Shown in pieces: positions 7,543 through 14,772 of a stretch of DNA of 61,146 nt (its first letter is position 1; each line of letters starts with the position of its first letter). Made by a program: the position numbers and the translations under genes. The notes beneath the pieces are model-generated. The model was not told where the DNA came from and did no database searches. It saw nothing but the letters and a program-made list of their open reading frames with translations. This DNA is from Leucobacter musarum subsp. musarum (GTDB taxonomy: Bacteria; Actinomycetota; Actinomycetes; Actinomycetales; Microbacteriaceae), in assembly GCF_001273845.1 (NCBI RefSeq), contig NZ_JHBW01000108.1, positions 1-61,146 of the forward strand, given 5' to 3'.

Positions 7543-8925
7543 TCACCAGCCTTCATCCGTGCCGTTCGCCAAGCAGTGGACGCCAGTGATGTTGTCCCAT
7601 GACCCGGTTGGGTAGGTTCCGGGCGGGCAGCTCGTGGCGGGCGTCGTACCGCCCCCACCGCCGCCTCCGCCGCTCGAGGAACCGCCGCCGTTACCGGTGT
7701 CAGCAGGAGGCGTCCACGTCTCTCCACCACCGCCACCGTTGCCGGTGTCGACCGGCGGGGTCCAGGTCTGGTCACCGCCGCCGTTGTTGTTCCAACCGGT
7801 GTCGTAGCTTCCGCCACCGTTCCCGCCGCCGCTATTCCAGCCCGCGTCATACCCGGCACCCGTGCCAGCGTCCTGCCCGTTCCAGGCAGCTTCCGCGCCA
7901 CCATCCCACGCTGCACCGCTCTCAGCAGCTGCCGCTGCAGCGGCCTCGGCCGCGACCTGATCGGTCTGCGTCTTCTGAGCACTCTTCGCCGCACTCACGT
8001 ACTCGGAGAGCTTCCGCTGCAGGCTGAGCGCGGTCACCGCGTCATCGTCTGCGAGTACCTTCACGGACTTCGCTGACGCCGTAACGACCTTCCCCTCGGC
8101 TGCCGCCTTCGGGGCGCCCGCGACCACGGACTTCGCCTGCTTCGGCGCCTGATCCGACACCTTCACGAGCGCCGGCAGACTCCCCGCCACCGCATCCGTG
8201 TACCTGGTCGACAAGCCAGCTTCCGACTTCACCGCGGCCCGCACCTCTTTCAGGACGGACTTCGCCTTACGGAGCGCCTTCTCCGCTGCGTTCAGATCCT
8301 CGTCACTGATGTGCTCGGGCTTCTTCGGAAGATCGACATTGGCGTCTTTCGTGTCCGCGATCAGATCACGCACGTCGTCGCCGGAAAGCGCAAGGTACGA
8401 GCCGGGCGCGGTCGTTTTCGGGGCGTCCTTCTTCGCCTTCTTGGCCTTGGTCGCTGCGGCCTTGTCAGCCTCGCGGAGCTGCTTCACCTCCGCCTCAACT
8501 GTTTTCACCGCCGCGGTGCGCTGATCGGACTTCTCCGGGGCATCACCGAGCGCTTTTTGTGCGGTGTCGGCGGTCTGGGAGAGGCTCTTCGCCTGATCCT
8601 TCGTGAAGATCGGATCGGCAGCCTTCCCGAGCTCGCGCACGTTCTTCACGAACGTCGACGCTTCGGTGTACTGCAGGCTGCTCAGCGCGAGCGCCGCCTC
8701 GAGGTCGCCCTCGGCACCCACGGTCTTGCCGAGCGTCGATTTCAGGTCCGCGCGCAGCGACTGCCACTGGTTGTCGCGCTGCTGCTGCAGCAGGAACGGT
8801 GTGGCGATCGCACCGCCCACGGCAAGGGCCGCGACGACGCCGGCAGCGATCCAGGTATTGCGCTTCTTCGTCGAGCGCTTCGGAGCGACAGCGTCACTCT
8901 CAGCGTTTATCACTTCGTTGTTCAT
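7543..8925 (-). CDS. membrane-anchored coiled-coil protein with Gly/Asn-rich tail
   Basis: 460 residues: a cytoplasmic start with KRSTKKR, one transmembrane helix (about 25-47), then a long Ala/Lys/Asp-rich helical region (about 50-330) likely to form coiled coils outside the membrane. A Gly/Asn/Trp-rich segment with repeated 'WTPP(V/A)DTGNGGG' units follows, then a Gly run and a short C-terminal domain with two cysteines. This looks like a secreted stalk with a flexible tip. No enzyme motifs are visible. It lies between the adhesin and the DUF2637-like gene, so a surface role in mating contact is a reasonable guess. Confidence 0.72.
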   Translation of the reverse strand: MNNEVINAESDAVAPKRSTKKRNTWIAAGVVAALAVGGAIATPFLLQQQRDNQWQSLRADLKSTLGKTVGAEGDLEAALALSSLQYTEASTFVKNVRELGKAADPIFTKDQAKSLSQTADTAQKALGDAPEKSDQRTAAVKTVEAEVKQLREADKAAATKAKKAKKDAPKTTAPGSYLALSGDDVRDLIADTKDANVDLPKKPEHISDEDLNAAEKALRKAKSVLKEVRAAVKSEAGLSTRYTDAVAGSLPALVKVSDQAPKQAKSVVAGAPKAAAEGKVVTASAKSVKVLADDDAVTALSLQRKLSEYVSAAKSAQKTQTDQVAAEAAAAAAAESGAAWDGGAEAAWNGQDAGTGAGYDAGWNSGGGNGGGSYDTGWNNNGGGDQTWTPPVDTGNGGGGGETWTPPADTGNGGGSSSGGGGGGGGTTPATSCPPGTYPTGSWDNITGVHCLANGTDEGW

Positions 8926-8954
8926 GTTGTCCTGTTCCCCAAGGTAACCATTGC

Positions 8955-8967
8955 GTATCTAAGATAC
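8955..8967. promoter_or_regulatory. palindrome in the promoter region of the 460-aa gene
   Basis: GTATCTAAGATAC is a perfect palindrome with one central base, in an AT-rich gap (8926-9002) immediately upstream of the minus-strand gene starting at 8925. It could be an operator; the binding protein is unknown. Confidence 0.4.
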
Positions 8968-9002
8968 ACACAGGCATAGATGATTCATAGTTTTCTTTTT
9001 GC

Positions 9003-9833
9003 TTACGGCGCGGCGAGCAGCTCCGGCACGGTATCGAAGTCGCCCTCGTCCTCCATCTTTTTGAGGAACCGCTGCCCGGTTTTTGGCGTCTTTCCGCCCA
9101 ACCATTCGCCGACGAGCTTGCCCGTGGGGCGCTTCTGCTCGGCGTCGACGAACTCGAGCACGCGATCGCGAACCACTGCCTCCGGGATCTCACCGGTATC
9201 GTCGCTCACGATCCGCAGCGGCACCGGCACCGTGTCCTCAAGGTGCGTATCCGCCGGCACGGTGTGCGCGGCCATCACGACCGGCCGCTGCGGCACGGAC
9301 ACCGCCGACGCCGTGACGCCCAGCGCCGGCGCCGGTCGCCCGGCGTCGACGGCCGGAGCCTCGGGCATGCGCTTCACCGCTGCAGCGTCGAGACGTTCGC
9401 GTGCGGCACGGATCCGTGCGCGTTCTTTTTCGTCCGGGACCGTCATCATCACCTGGTGCGTGACCGACAGCATCACAAACGGCGGCACCGCGGCGATCAA
9501 GGCCGCAATCCATGGGCTCGTGAGCGCGAGGTCTGCCGCACGGCCGGCATGCGATGCGTTCGCCATGATCGACACCACCGAGAGCAGGAAGAACGTCGTG
9601 TGAGACAGCCAGCGCCCCCTGGTGCCCTCGTTCTTCGACCTGGCCGCCGCGACCATGCACGAGATCGAACCGACGTCGATGATGACCGGGAACAACTCCG
9701 GCAGCGGCAGCCCGTTCACCGCAGCGACGTCAATCAGCGTCGCGTAGGAGACGGCCATTGCTGCGACGCCGACGACCGCGAGCGGGATCCCGAGCGTGAG
9801 CACGTGTGCCCAGGTGCGCGTCTTCTTTGCCAT
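9003..9833 (-). CDS. DUF2637-like membrane protein with C-terminal HTH-like region
   Basis: 276 residues. Four transmembrane helices in the first 130 residues with the pattern typical of DUF2637 (Val-Ser-Tyr-Ala, Leu-Phe-Pro-Val-Ile-Ile-Asp), then a helical basic linker and a C-terminal segment (about 225-270) resembling the winged helix seen at the end of related plasmid proteins. DUF2637 proteins are common on actinobacterial plasmids, including SpdB-type spread proteins, so a role in intercellular or intramycelial spread or maintenance is possible. The start overlaps the stop of the upstream 69-aa gene (TGATG). It is the last gene of the 9.0-13.3 kb operon. Confidence 0.75.
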   Translation of the reverse strand: MAKKTRTWAHVLTLGIPLAVVGVAAMAVSYATLIDVAAVNGLPLPELFPVIIDVGSISCMVAAARSKNEGTRGRWLSHTTFFLLSVVSIMANASHAGRAADLALTSPWIAALIAAVPPFVMLSVTHQVMMTVPDEKERARIRAARERLDAAAVKRMPEAPAVDAGRPAPALGVTASAVSVPQRPVVMAAHTVPADTHLEDTVPVPLRIVSDDTGEIPEAVVRDRVLEFVDAEQKRPTGKLVGEWLGGKTPKTGQRFLKKMEDEGDFDTVPELLAAP

Positions 9834-10042
9834 CAGTACGCCTCATCCTCTTCACGTGCCGCTTCAAGGGTTTCCTCGAACTGGGTGAGTGCGTCGGAAG
9901 CATTCGCCTGGAGCACGACCATCACGATCCACACGATCGTGAACACCACAGCGAAAGGCACCAGCACCAGCAGGAACTGCACGATCACTTCCAAGCTAGA
10001 CATGCCGGTTGCGAGCATCACTGCCTCATTCCACATCGTCAT
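9833..10042 (-). CDS. small single-pass membrane protein (69 aa)
   Basis: MTMWNEAVML start; one hydrophobic helix (about 17-47), then an acidic tail ending EEDEAY. ATG at 10042 overlaps the upstream TGA by one base (TGATG), and its own stop overlaps the next ATG the same way, so it is tightly coupled. The longer open frame to 10132 overlaps the upstream gene and is not needed. Function unknown. Confidence 0.68.
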   Translation of the reverse strand: MTMWNEAVMLATGMSSLEVIVQFLLVLVPFAVVFTIVWIVMVVLQANASDALTQFEETLEAAREEDEAY

Positions 10043-10815
10043 CACGCCACCCAATCTCGGAGATCGCGGGAACCGTTCACGCCAGCACGGAACCGGTTCT
10101 TGAAGTGAGTCACTGCGCGCATGTGCGAGCACGACCGGGATACCTGGAACTGGTCATCGAGGAGGAACTGCCCCATCAGGCTCGTTTCCTCGACGTTCGG
10201 GCGAGAGCCGCGTGCGATCTTCATCACCGCGATCACTTGCTCGATCGAGAGCTCCGGGCAATGCCGGTGAGCAGCGATGCGATCATCAAGCTCATACGAG
10301 AGCCGCTGCGGAGGGTTCGCAGCCAACCAGCCGAGCAGATTCCGCACGGGCGCGTGGTACTTCGCCTCGGTAACCTGAGCCACCACGGCGAACGTGAGAT
10401 CCACGACGTCCTCCAGAGGCGTCATCGACACCTCATCCGGCGCGGGGCTGGGAAGGAACTCAGCGTGCTCAAGCGCAACACCGCGCGTACCGCGCATTTC
10501 ATGCCCCCACCGCACCGTGCACGCCCACAGGTACGCCCAGGGATCTTCCGACGTCGCCGCGTACCGCACCGGGCACCGTTCCGTCTCGGAGAGCGTTGAG
10601 AGGAGACGTTCAATGATCATGTTCACGACGTCATCGTTCTCGCAGTGGTAACCCCAGCTCATCGCGATCCCAACCATGCTCGGAGCGAAGAACTCATGCA
10701 ACTGCTCGATGAACGCCATACCCTCGGCCGTCTTCAGCGCATTGCACCCCTCGTCCGCGAATCTCGTCAGGAACGCGCGCTGACGCCACGTATCGAACTT
10801 CACCACATCACGCAT
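10042..10815 (-). CDS. hypothetical protein with sigma-region-2-like segment
   Basis: 257 residues, soluble. Residues roughly 38-110 follow the pattern of sigma-70 region 2: a helix, then 'DDVVNMIIERLLSTL', then 'DPWAYLWACTVRWGHEMRG', which parallels the 'DLVQEVFLRL ... PRAWL ... R' layout of ECF sigma factors. The C-terminal half has helices and basic residues but no clear region 4. This is a resemblance by eye, so it may only be a plasmid-specific helical protein. It overlaps the ParB-like gene upstream by 8 nt and probably acts with it. Confidence 0.6.
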   Translation of the reverse strand: MRDVVKFDTWRQRAFLTRFADEGCNALKTAEGMAFIEQLHEFFAPSMVGIAMSWGYHCENDDVVNMIIERLLSTLSETERCPVRYAATSEDPWAYLWACTVRWGHEMRGTRGVALEHAEFLPSPAPDEVSMTPLEDVVDLTFAVVAQVTEAKYHAPVRNLLGWLAANPPQRLSYELDDRIAAHRHCPELSIEQVIAVMKIARGSRPNVEETSLMGQFLLDDQFQVSRSCSHMRAVTHFKNRFRAGVNGSRDLRDWVA

Positions 10816-11845
10816 GAGTGGCCTCCAACCCGAGCTTCTTCACGGACAACTCTGAGAGCAGCTTCGTAACCTCGGTGCCGATCTGACGCAGGTTTGCAGC
10901 AGGGTCGCCTTCGATCTCGCATTCAAGAATCACGACAGCCGACAGCGCGTGTGTGAGGGCAACGCGCACCCCACGCAGCTGCTCGCGCCCCATAGCGTTC
11001 TTGTTCGCGGCCATCGTGAGTACTTCGCCCAGATCGCCATCGAGTTTCTCTTGCAACAGCGTGGTCTCAATCACGACCTCATCGAGACGCTTCTCTGCAG
11101 CCTGCAACTTGGCGACCTCCGGGTCGAGCTGGCGGAGCTCGACGGCTTCTTTGTGCTTCATGACTGCCTTGAAAATTGGGTCTGGACTCGTCCCGACTTT
11201 CTGGAGCTTGTCGAATCCGCGCTGCGCCACTTCGCGAACCTCTGGAGGCTGCGTCTCGTCCTCTGCGATGTCTCTCACGGCGGCCGTTTTGCGCAGGTAG
11301 TCGAGTCCCTTGCCGGTGCGTTCTTTGGCGTATTCATCCTTCGACATCGACATCGACATCGACATCGGCGCCGGCGCCGTCTCCCCGTTCCCGGTATTAC
11401 CGGGAACGGGGTCTTCGGTTCCTCGCTTGAGCCCCGCGAGCTGGTTCTGCCGCGCCCGGAACTCGTAGAGCGGAGCCTCGAAAGTCTCATATGCCCAGAG
11501 AAGCTCGGCAGCAGACAGGTTCTTCCGCGTGCTGTTGGCGACGTGCTGAAGCAGCTGCTCCTGTTCAAGGGTGAGGCCACGGTAGACCTCTGCGCGGATC
11601 GTCGACCGGCCGCTGTCACCGGCTTCCACGAGGCGATGGGCGCCGTCAATGAGCACGAGGGTCCCGTTGCTCCGTTCCGAGACGACGATGGGAACCAGTT
11701 GATAGCCCAGTTCAGCAACTGAGGCTCGAATGAATGCGACATGCTCGGGGTCAACCTTGCGTTGGCGCTCAAGCATGATGATCGAGGCCACTTCGAGCTC
11801 GGCGGCACGGATGGTGACGTTCTCGGGGAGGAGAGTTTGATTCAT
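10808..11845 (-). CDS. ParB/sulfiredoxin-fold protein
   Basis: 345 residues. The N-terminal 110 residues carry the ParB-type nucleotide-binding fold, with 'LERQRKVDPEHVAFIRASV', 'LVPIVV' and the signature 'LIDGAHRLVEA'. The ParB helix-turn-helix is not obvious; the C-terminal half is a long coiled coil (about 220-330). A low-complexity insert holds four Met-Ser dipeptides and a Pro/Gly-rich stretch. It is not next to ParA, so it is probably a ParB-like plasmid regulator or nuclease rather than the partition protein. ATG at 11845 overlaps the upstream stop. Confidence 0.75.
   Translation of the reverse strand: MNQTLLPENVTIRAAELEVASIIMLERQRKVDPEHVAFIRASVAELGYQLVPIVVSERSNGTLVLIDGAHRLVEAGDSGRSTIRAEVYRGLTLEQEQLLQHVANSTRKNLSAAELLWAYETFEAPLYEFRARQNQLAGLKRGTEDPVPGNTGNGETAPAPMSMSMSMSKDEYAKERTGKGLDYLRKTAAVRDIAEDETQPPEVREVAQRGFDKLQKVGTSPDPIFKAVMKHKEAVELRQLDPEVAKLQAAEKRLDEVVIETTLLQEKLDGDLGEVLTMAANKNAMGREQLRGVRVALTHALSAVVILECEIEGDPAANLRQIGTEVTKLLSELSVKKLGLEATHA
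11342..11365. repeat. hexanucleotide tandem repeat (CGACAT)4
   Basis: Four exact copies of CGACAT encode Met-Ser x4 in the ParB-like gene. The 6-bp unit keeps the frame, so copy-number change would alter linker length only. Confidence 0.85.
11383..11411. repeat. perfect 29-bp palindrome inside the ParB-like gene
   Basis: Arms of 14 bases (11383-11396 and 11398-11411, beginning CCCCGTTCCCGG) flank a single central T at 11397. It lies 17 bp after the (CGACAT)4 repeat in a linker-coding stretch. It may be a protein-binding site or a strong hairpin in mRNA. Confidence 0.8.
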
Positions 11846-12183
11846 GATGCGACCTTCAAAAACGTAGAAACTTCGAATGGAATGTGGGACGAATCCCAGA
11901 GCAACGCGGCACCCTCAGGGCCGTGTACGGGGCAGAGATTCACGCGATTGCGGTGCCTCCTGCAGGAACACTGAGCCGCGCGTTGCGCGTGATCCGGGCA
12001 ATACGACCTGAGTTGAGCGTTGAGCACAATCGCCCACCCCTCGCCGACAAAGTCATCAAGCTGCCCGACATGGTCATGCCAGGTTGAATCACTCGACCCC
12101 GAAGAAGTGAACGGCTTGCGAGCACGGCACGAACGCACTTCGCAGCGAACGGCAACGACTTCACGGCGCCACTCGAGCCCCAT
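11842..12183 (-). CDS. Cys/His-rich putative zinc-binding protein
   Basis: 113 residues with cysteines and histidines in several pairs (CEVRSC, YCPDH, CSCRRHR, CPVHG), enough for two zinc sites, and otherwise no recognisable domain. ATG at 12183 overlaps the stop of the upstream winged-helix gene (TGATG) and its own stop overlaps the ParB-like start, so it is co-translated between them. A small DNA- or RNA-binding accessory of the replication/ParB operon is plausible. Confidence 0.62.
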   Translation of the reverse strand: MGLEWRREVVAVRCEVRSCRARKPFTSSGSSDSTWHDHVGQLDDFVGEGWAIVLNAQLRSYCPDHAQRAAQCSCRRHRNRVNLCPVHGPEGAALLWDSSHIPFEVSTFLKVAS

Positions 12184-13265
12184 CAGCGGTCACCCCCGCT
12201 CTCGAGCTCCTGAGATTCCAAAGCAGCAAACGAGGGATCGACCTGCCGTCTCGGGAGGTCGCACTTCACGCAATGCGCCCGCTCGAGCTCGGGAATCCCT
12301 TCGTGCCCCCACCAGTGATCTCCCGATTCGCAATCTCTGGCTTGCATCGCGTCTGCCGCGGGCATCGCGGAGTTTGGGTCGAACGGTTGCGATGGGCCGA
12401 CGCCGATCGCCCAGCTCCCGGGATTCCGCACGATGGCCATCGCCGCGTACAGCGCAGGGTTTTCCACCCGCGAGCCGCGCGCGGCCGCTCGAATCACGGT
12501 GTCACGAACTGCCTGCACCACGTCGATGCCGTCGAGGACAACCCGGTCGTTTACCTCGCGTCGAATCTGCGCGAGCGTGATCGACAGGTCGGGATGCAGC
12601 GCGTCGAGCTCGGCGTTGATCGCGGCCTCGCGCGCGTGGTCGGTCTGGTTGGTGGTCTGGTTTTCCGAAAGAGAACCAACCAACCAACTAGGTTTAGTTT
12701 TCTCTTCCTTAAAGGACTGCGGATTTTCCTTCGACTGCGGATTATCCGCAGTCGGGGTTTCAGCCACTGCGGATTTTCCGTAGCCCGCGTGATCTGGGGT
12801 TTCAGCGGCCACTGCGGATTTTCCGCACTGGAGTTCCTGCACTGCTGCGAGGTACTCTTCGTACGGCTCGTTGACCTCAATCACGGACTCGGCAGGGTCC
12901 GAAACTGCACCCTCGACAGGGTCAGCCAGAATCAGCCGGAAGCGTTTCTGCCCGCCTCGAGGCTTGCCCTCGCCATCGACGTAATTGCTTGGGTATCGGT
13001 CTCGGACCTCCATCATGAAGCCGGCGTCGAGGAGCCGGCGCTTTGCCGACTGCCAAGCTGATACGCCCAAGCCGAGATCTTGCTGCGCTTGGGTTTGGGT
13101 GGGCATCATCGACTCTTGATGTGAGAGCAAGTAGAGGTAGATGCTGAGCGGGTTCCCGCAGATGCGGGGGTCGCGGACCCACCAGTTACGGTGCTGACCG
13201 AACTCACGTTCGAACGCAAGTCGCGGGCGGATAATCTGGGCGCCCATGCCCATTGCGGCGTTCAA
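12183..13265 (-). CDS. winged-helix replication-initiator-like protein (lambda O-like architecture)
   Basis: 360 residues. The N-terminal 115 residues form a winged-helix-like domain ('WWVRDPRICGNPLSIYLYLLSH', a helix-turn-helix near 58-85, then 'FMMEVRDRYP'), followed by a low-complexity linker (about 130-205), a helical domain (about 205-300) and a zinc-like Cys/His tail. A plasmid paralogue of the first domain is encoded at 27245-27724. The linker-coding DNA contains four iteron-like repeats and then an AT-rich patch, in the same order relative to the gene as in the lambda O gene. It is therefore a candidate origin-binding initiator. TTG at 13265 follows GAGG at a good spacing; in-frame ATGs at 13253 and 13247 are alternatives. 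Conjugation or replication control is possible; enzymatic motifs are absent. Confidence 0.7.
   Translation of the reverse strand: MNAAMGMGAQIIRPRLAFEREFGQHRNWWVRDPRICGNPLSIYLYLLSHQESMMPTQTQAQQDLGLGVSAWQSAKRRLLDAGFMMEVRDRYPSNYVDGEGKPRGGQKRFRLILADPVEGAVSDPAESVIEVNEPYEEYLAAVQELQCGKSAVAAETPDHAGYGKSAVAETPTADNPQSKENPQSFKEEKTKPSWLVGSLSENQTTNQTDHAREAAINAELDALHPDLSITLAQIRREVNDRVVLDGIDVVQAVRDTVIRAAARGSRVENPALYAAMAIVRNPGSWAIGVGPSQPFDPNSAMPAADAMQARDCESGDHWWGHEGIPELERAHCVKCDLPRRQVDPSFAALESQELESGGDR
12660..12715. other. AT-rich patch beside iteron-like repeats (putative origin melting region)
   Basis: A stretch with far more A+T than its surroundings (for example GGTTTAGTTTTCTCTTCC) lies directly next to the repeats at 12716-12824, inside the coding region. 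Position and composition fit a DNA-unwinding element; function is inferred. Confidence 0.45.
12716..12824. repeat. four iteron-like repeats ACTGCGGATTTTCC
   Basis: Copies start at 12716, 12734 (one change: ATTATCC), 12766 and 12811. The last two lie in about 45-bp tandem units that also share GGGGTTTCAGC. They encode part of a Gly-Lys-Ser-Ala/Pro linker of the winged-helix protein. They may be initiator binding sites, or merely a repeated linker. Confidence 0.65.
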
Positions 13266-13317
13266 TGGTGATCCTCTGATGAATCAGAACCACGCATGAA
13301 AGAATGAACGGGCTCGC

Positions 13318-13445
13318 AAGCAGTTGAACAGTTTCCAGCTTTTACAACTGCGCGTGAGTCCGTGTCTTGTAATAGCGACACGAATTGATGTTCCTTCCGG
13401 GATATCGACGGGCCTCAGAGGTGCAACTCTGGGGCCCCGTTTTTT
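13318..13445 (+). ncRNA. putative counter-transcribed regulatory RNA
   Basis: There is no plus-strand gene between 9 kb and this point, yet a plus-strand intrinsic terminator ends at 13445. Upstream of it are two hairpins: GCAGTTG/CAACTGC (13320-13326/13345-13351) with an 18-nt loop, and CGTGTC/GACACG (13361-13366/13377-13382). The RNA would be complementary to the leader of the winged-helix gene starting at 13265, an arrangement used for copy-number control. Promoter not identified with confidence. Confidence 0.45.
13411..13445 (+). terminator. intrinsic terminator with U-tract
   Basis: GGCCTCAGAG (13411-13420) pairs with CTCTGGGGCC (13427-13436) with one wobble, followed by CCG and six T. 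Direction is plus. No plus-strand coding gene precedes it. Confidence 0.8.
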
Positions 13446-13492
13446 AAGCGGACGGGGTTGTGGCCGGGAGGCCCTCCTTCCTGGAATCCATA

Positions 13493-13539
13493 CATCCTTA
13501 CATGTAAGGATGCTCGTAACACTGACCCTACATGTAAGG
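13493..13539. promoter_or_regulatory. two operators with centres 30 bp apart
   Basis: CATCCTTACATGTAAGGATG (13493-13512) is a perfect 20-bp palindrome. A second copy, CCCTACATGTAAGG (13526-13539), has its centre exactly 30 bp away, close to three helical turns, so dimers would sit on one face. They lie upstream of the hydrolase gene at 13639 and behind the start of the winged-helix gene. Regulator unknown; the HTH protein at 16271 is one candidate. Confidence 0.65.
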
Positions 13540-13638
13540 TGTGAAATTTTCTACTTCAGGGTTTCAGTGCCCTACATCCTCCAGATATGCTCTGCCTGAA
13601 CCTGCCACCATCACCGAGTTCTGGCCAAGGAGAGCGCA

Positions 13639-14772
13639 TTGGTTTTCATGCCTGTAGTTGTAATCGTCACGATTTTCACATTGGCGATCGCGGTCGGATT
13701 CTTTGTCACGCTTCGATACTTTGCCCGCCGCATAGTGGCACTCACATTGCCGCCGGTTTTCAAACCGGTGCTGGACTGGCGGCCCCAAGAGAACACAATC
13801 CGACTCCCCCTTGATGCCCAAACGCGCAGACCTGGTGAATACGGGCTGTGGTGGGACGACCGAACACACCACGCGCGTGTCGGCCAAATCCTTCACATCG
13901 ATGAATCCGCGATGACCATCGAACGAGAACTCTTGACTCCATATGACGCGGTTCAACCCAGCAGAGTTGAATGGACCGGGCAAGTTTTCAAAACACCCGT
14001 CGACCTCGGCTACCCCTTCGTCGAACCGACGCTTACAACAGTGCACGGGAGCTTTCCCGCCTGGCACTTCCAGGGGGACGGCTCAAATTGGGTCATTCAT
14101 GTTCACGGTCTCCGTGCTACACGACTAAGCCCGCTTCGGGGGGTTCCCGCATTCCAGGAACTCGGATACCACTCCTTAGTCGTTTCATATCGTGGAGATT
14201 CAGTCGACGGGCATCCATCGCCTTATACGAGCAGCACGCTTGGCATGCAGGAGCTGTCCATTCTGGACGAGGCGATCACGTATGCACGCTCTCACGGAGC
14301 GAAACGAATTCTCCTCATGGGTTGGTCGATGGGAGGAGGAATGGCACTCCTCGCCAGTGAACGTGGGGTGTTGAAAGGAGCAATTGACGGGCTCGTTCTC
14401 GTCGCCCCGACGTCGGATTGGGGGCAAACCATCCTGCACGGTGCACAACAAGCCAGAGTCCCTGCCTGGGTCGCAGAAACGGTGATGTTCGCGCTGAGTC
14501 ATCCGCGCCTTTGTCGAGCTCTGGGCGCCGATGCTCCGATAGATTTCTCCGTGCTCGACTGGACAGTTCCGGCCGGCAGGGTCGTTGTACCTACTCTCGT
14601 TCTCCATTCACCGGGCGACGCTGAGGTCCCCATTGGTCAGAGTCGACAACTTGCGGTGCGGAACGAGAGGGTCATTGTCCGTGAGATTGCCGACGCAGAT
14701 CACACTTTGGAATGGAACCGATCTCCTGATGAGGTAGAAACTGCAATTAAGCGATGGGTGGCAGAGCTTTAG
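13639..14772 (+). CDS. membrane-anchored alpha/beta hydrolase
   Basis: 377 residues. An N-terminal helix (about 5-26) anchors the protein. The alpha/beta-hydrolase domain has the nucleophile elbow GWSMGG with Ser230, an acid at Asp327 (HSPGDAEVP) and His355 (ADHTLEW), and an oxyanion region around HVHGLRAT. This is the serine esterase/peptidase-like fold; the substrate is unknown. TTG at 13639 is preferred because AAGGAG lies 5 nt upstream; ATG at 13648 is the alternative. It faces the HTH/protease/membrane cassette and overlaps its last gene tail-to-tail. The two operators upstream suggest repression. GC is lower here than in the transfer genes, which suggests acquisition with the cassette. 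Confidence 0.85.
   Translation: MVFMPVVVIVTIFTLAIAVGFFVTLRYFARRIVALTLPPVFKPVLDWRPQENTIRLPLDAQTRRPGEYGLWWDDRTHHARVGQILHIDESAMTIERELLTPYDAVQPSRVEWTGQVFKTPVDLGYPFVEPTLTTVHGSFPAWHFQGDGSNWVIHVHGLRATRLSPLRGVPAFQELGYHSLVVSYRGDSVDGHPSPYTSSTLGMQELSILDEAITYARSHGAKRILLMGWSMGGGMALLASERGVLKGAIDGLVLVAPTSDWGQTILHGAQQARVPAWVAETVMFALSHPRLCRALGADAPIDFSVLDWTVPAGRVVVPTLVLHSPGDAEVPIGQSRQLAVRNERVIVREIADADHTLEWNRSPDEVETAIKRWVAEL

Noticed and set aside
13324..13599. 91-residue plus-strand ORF after the winged-helix gene
   Set aside because: Runs through two hairpins, a U-tract terminator and the twin operators, so it is not a gene.
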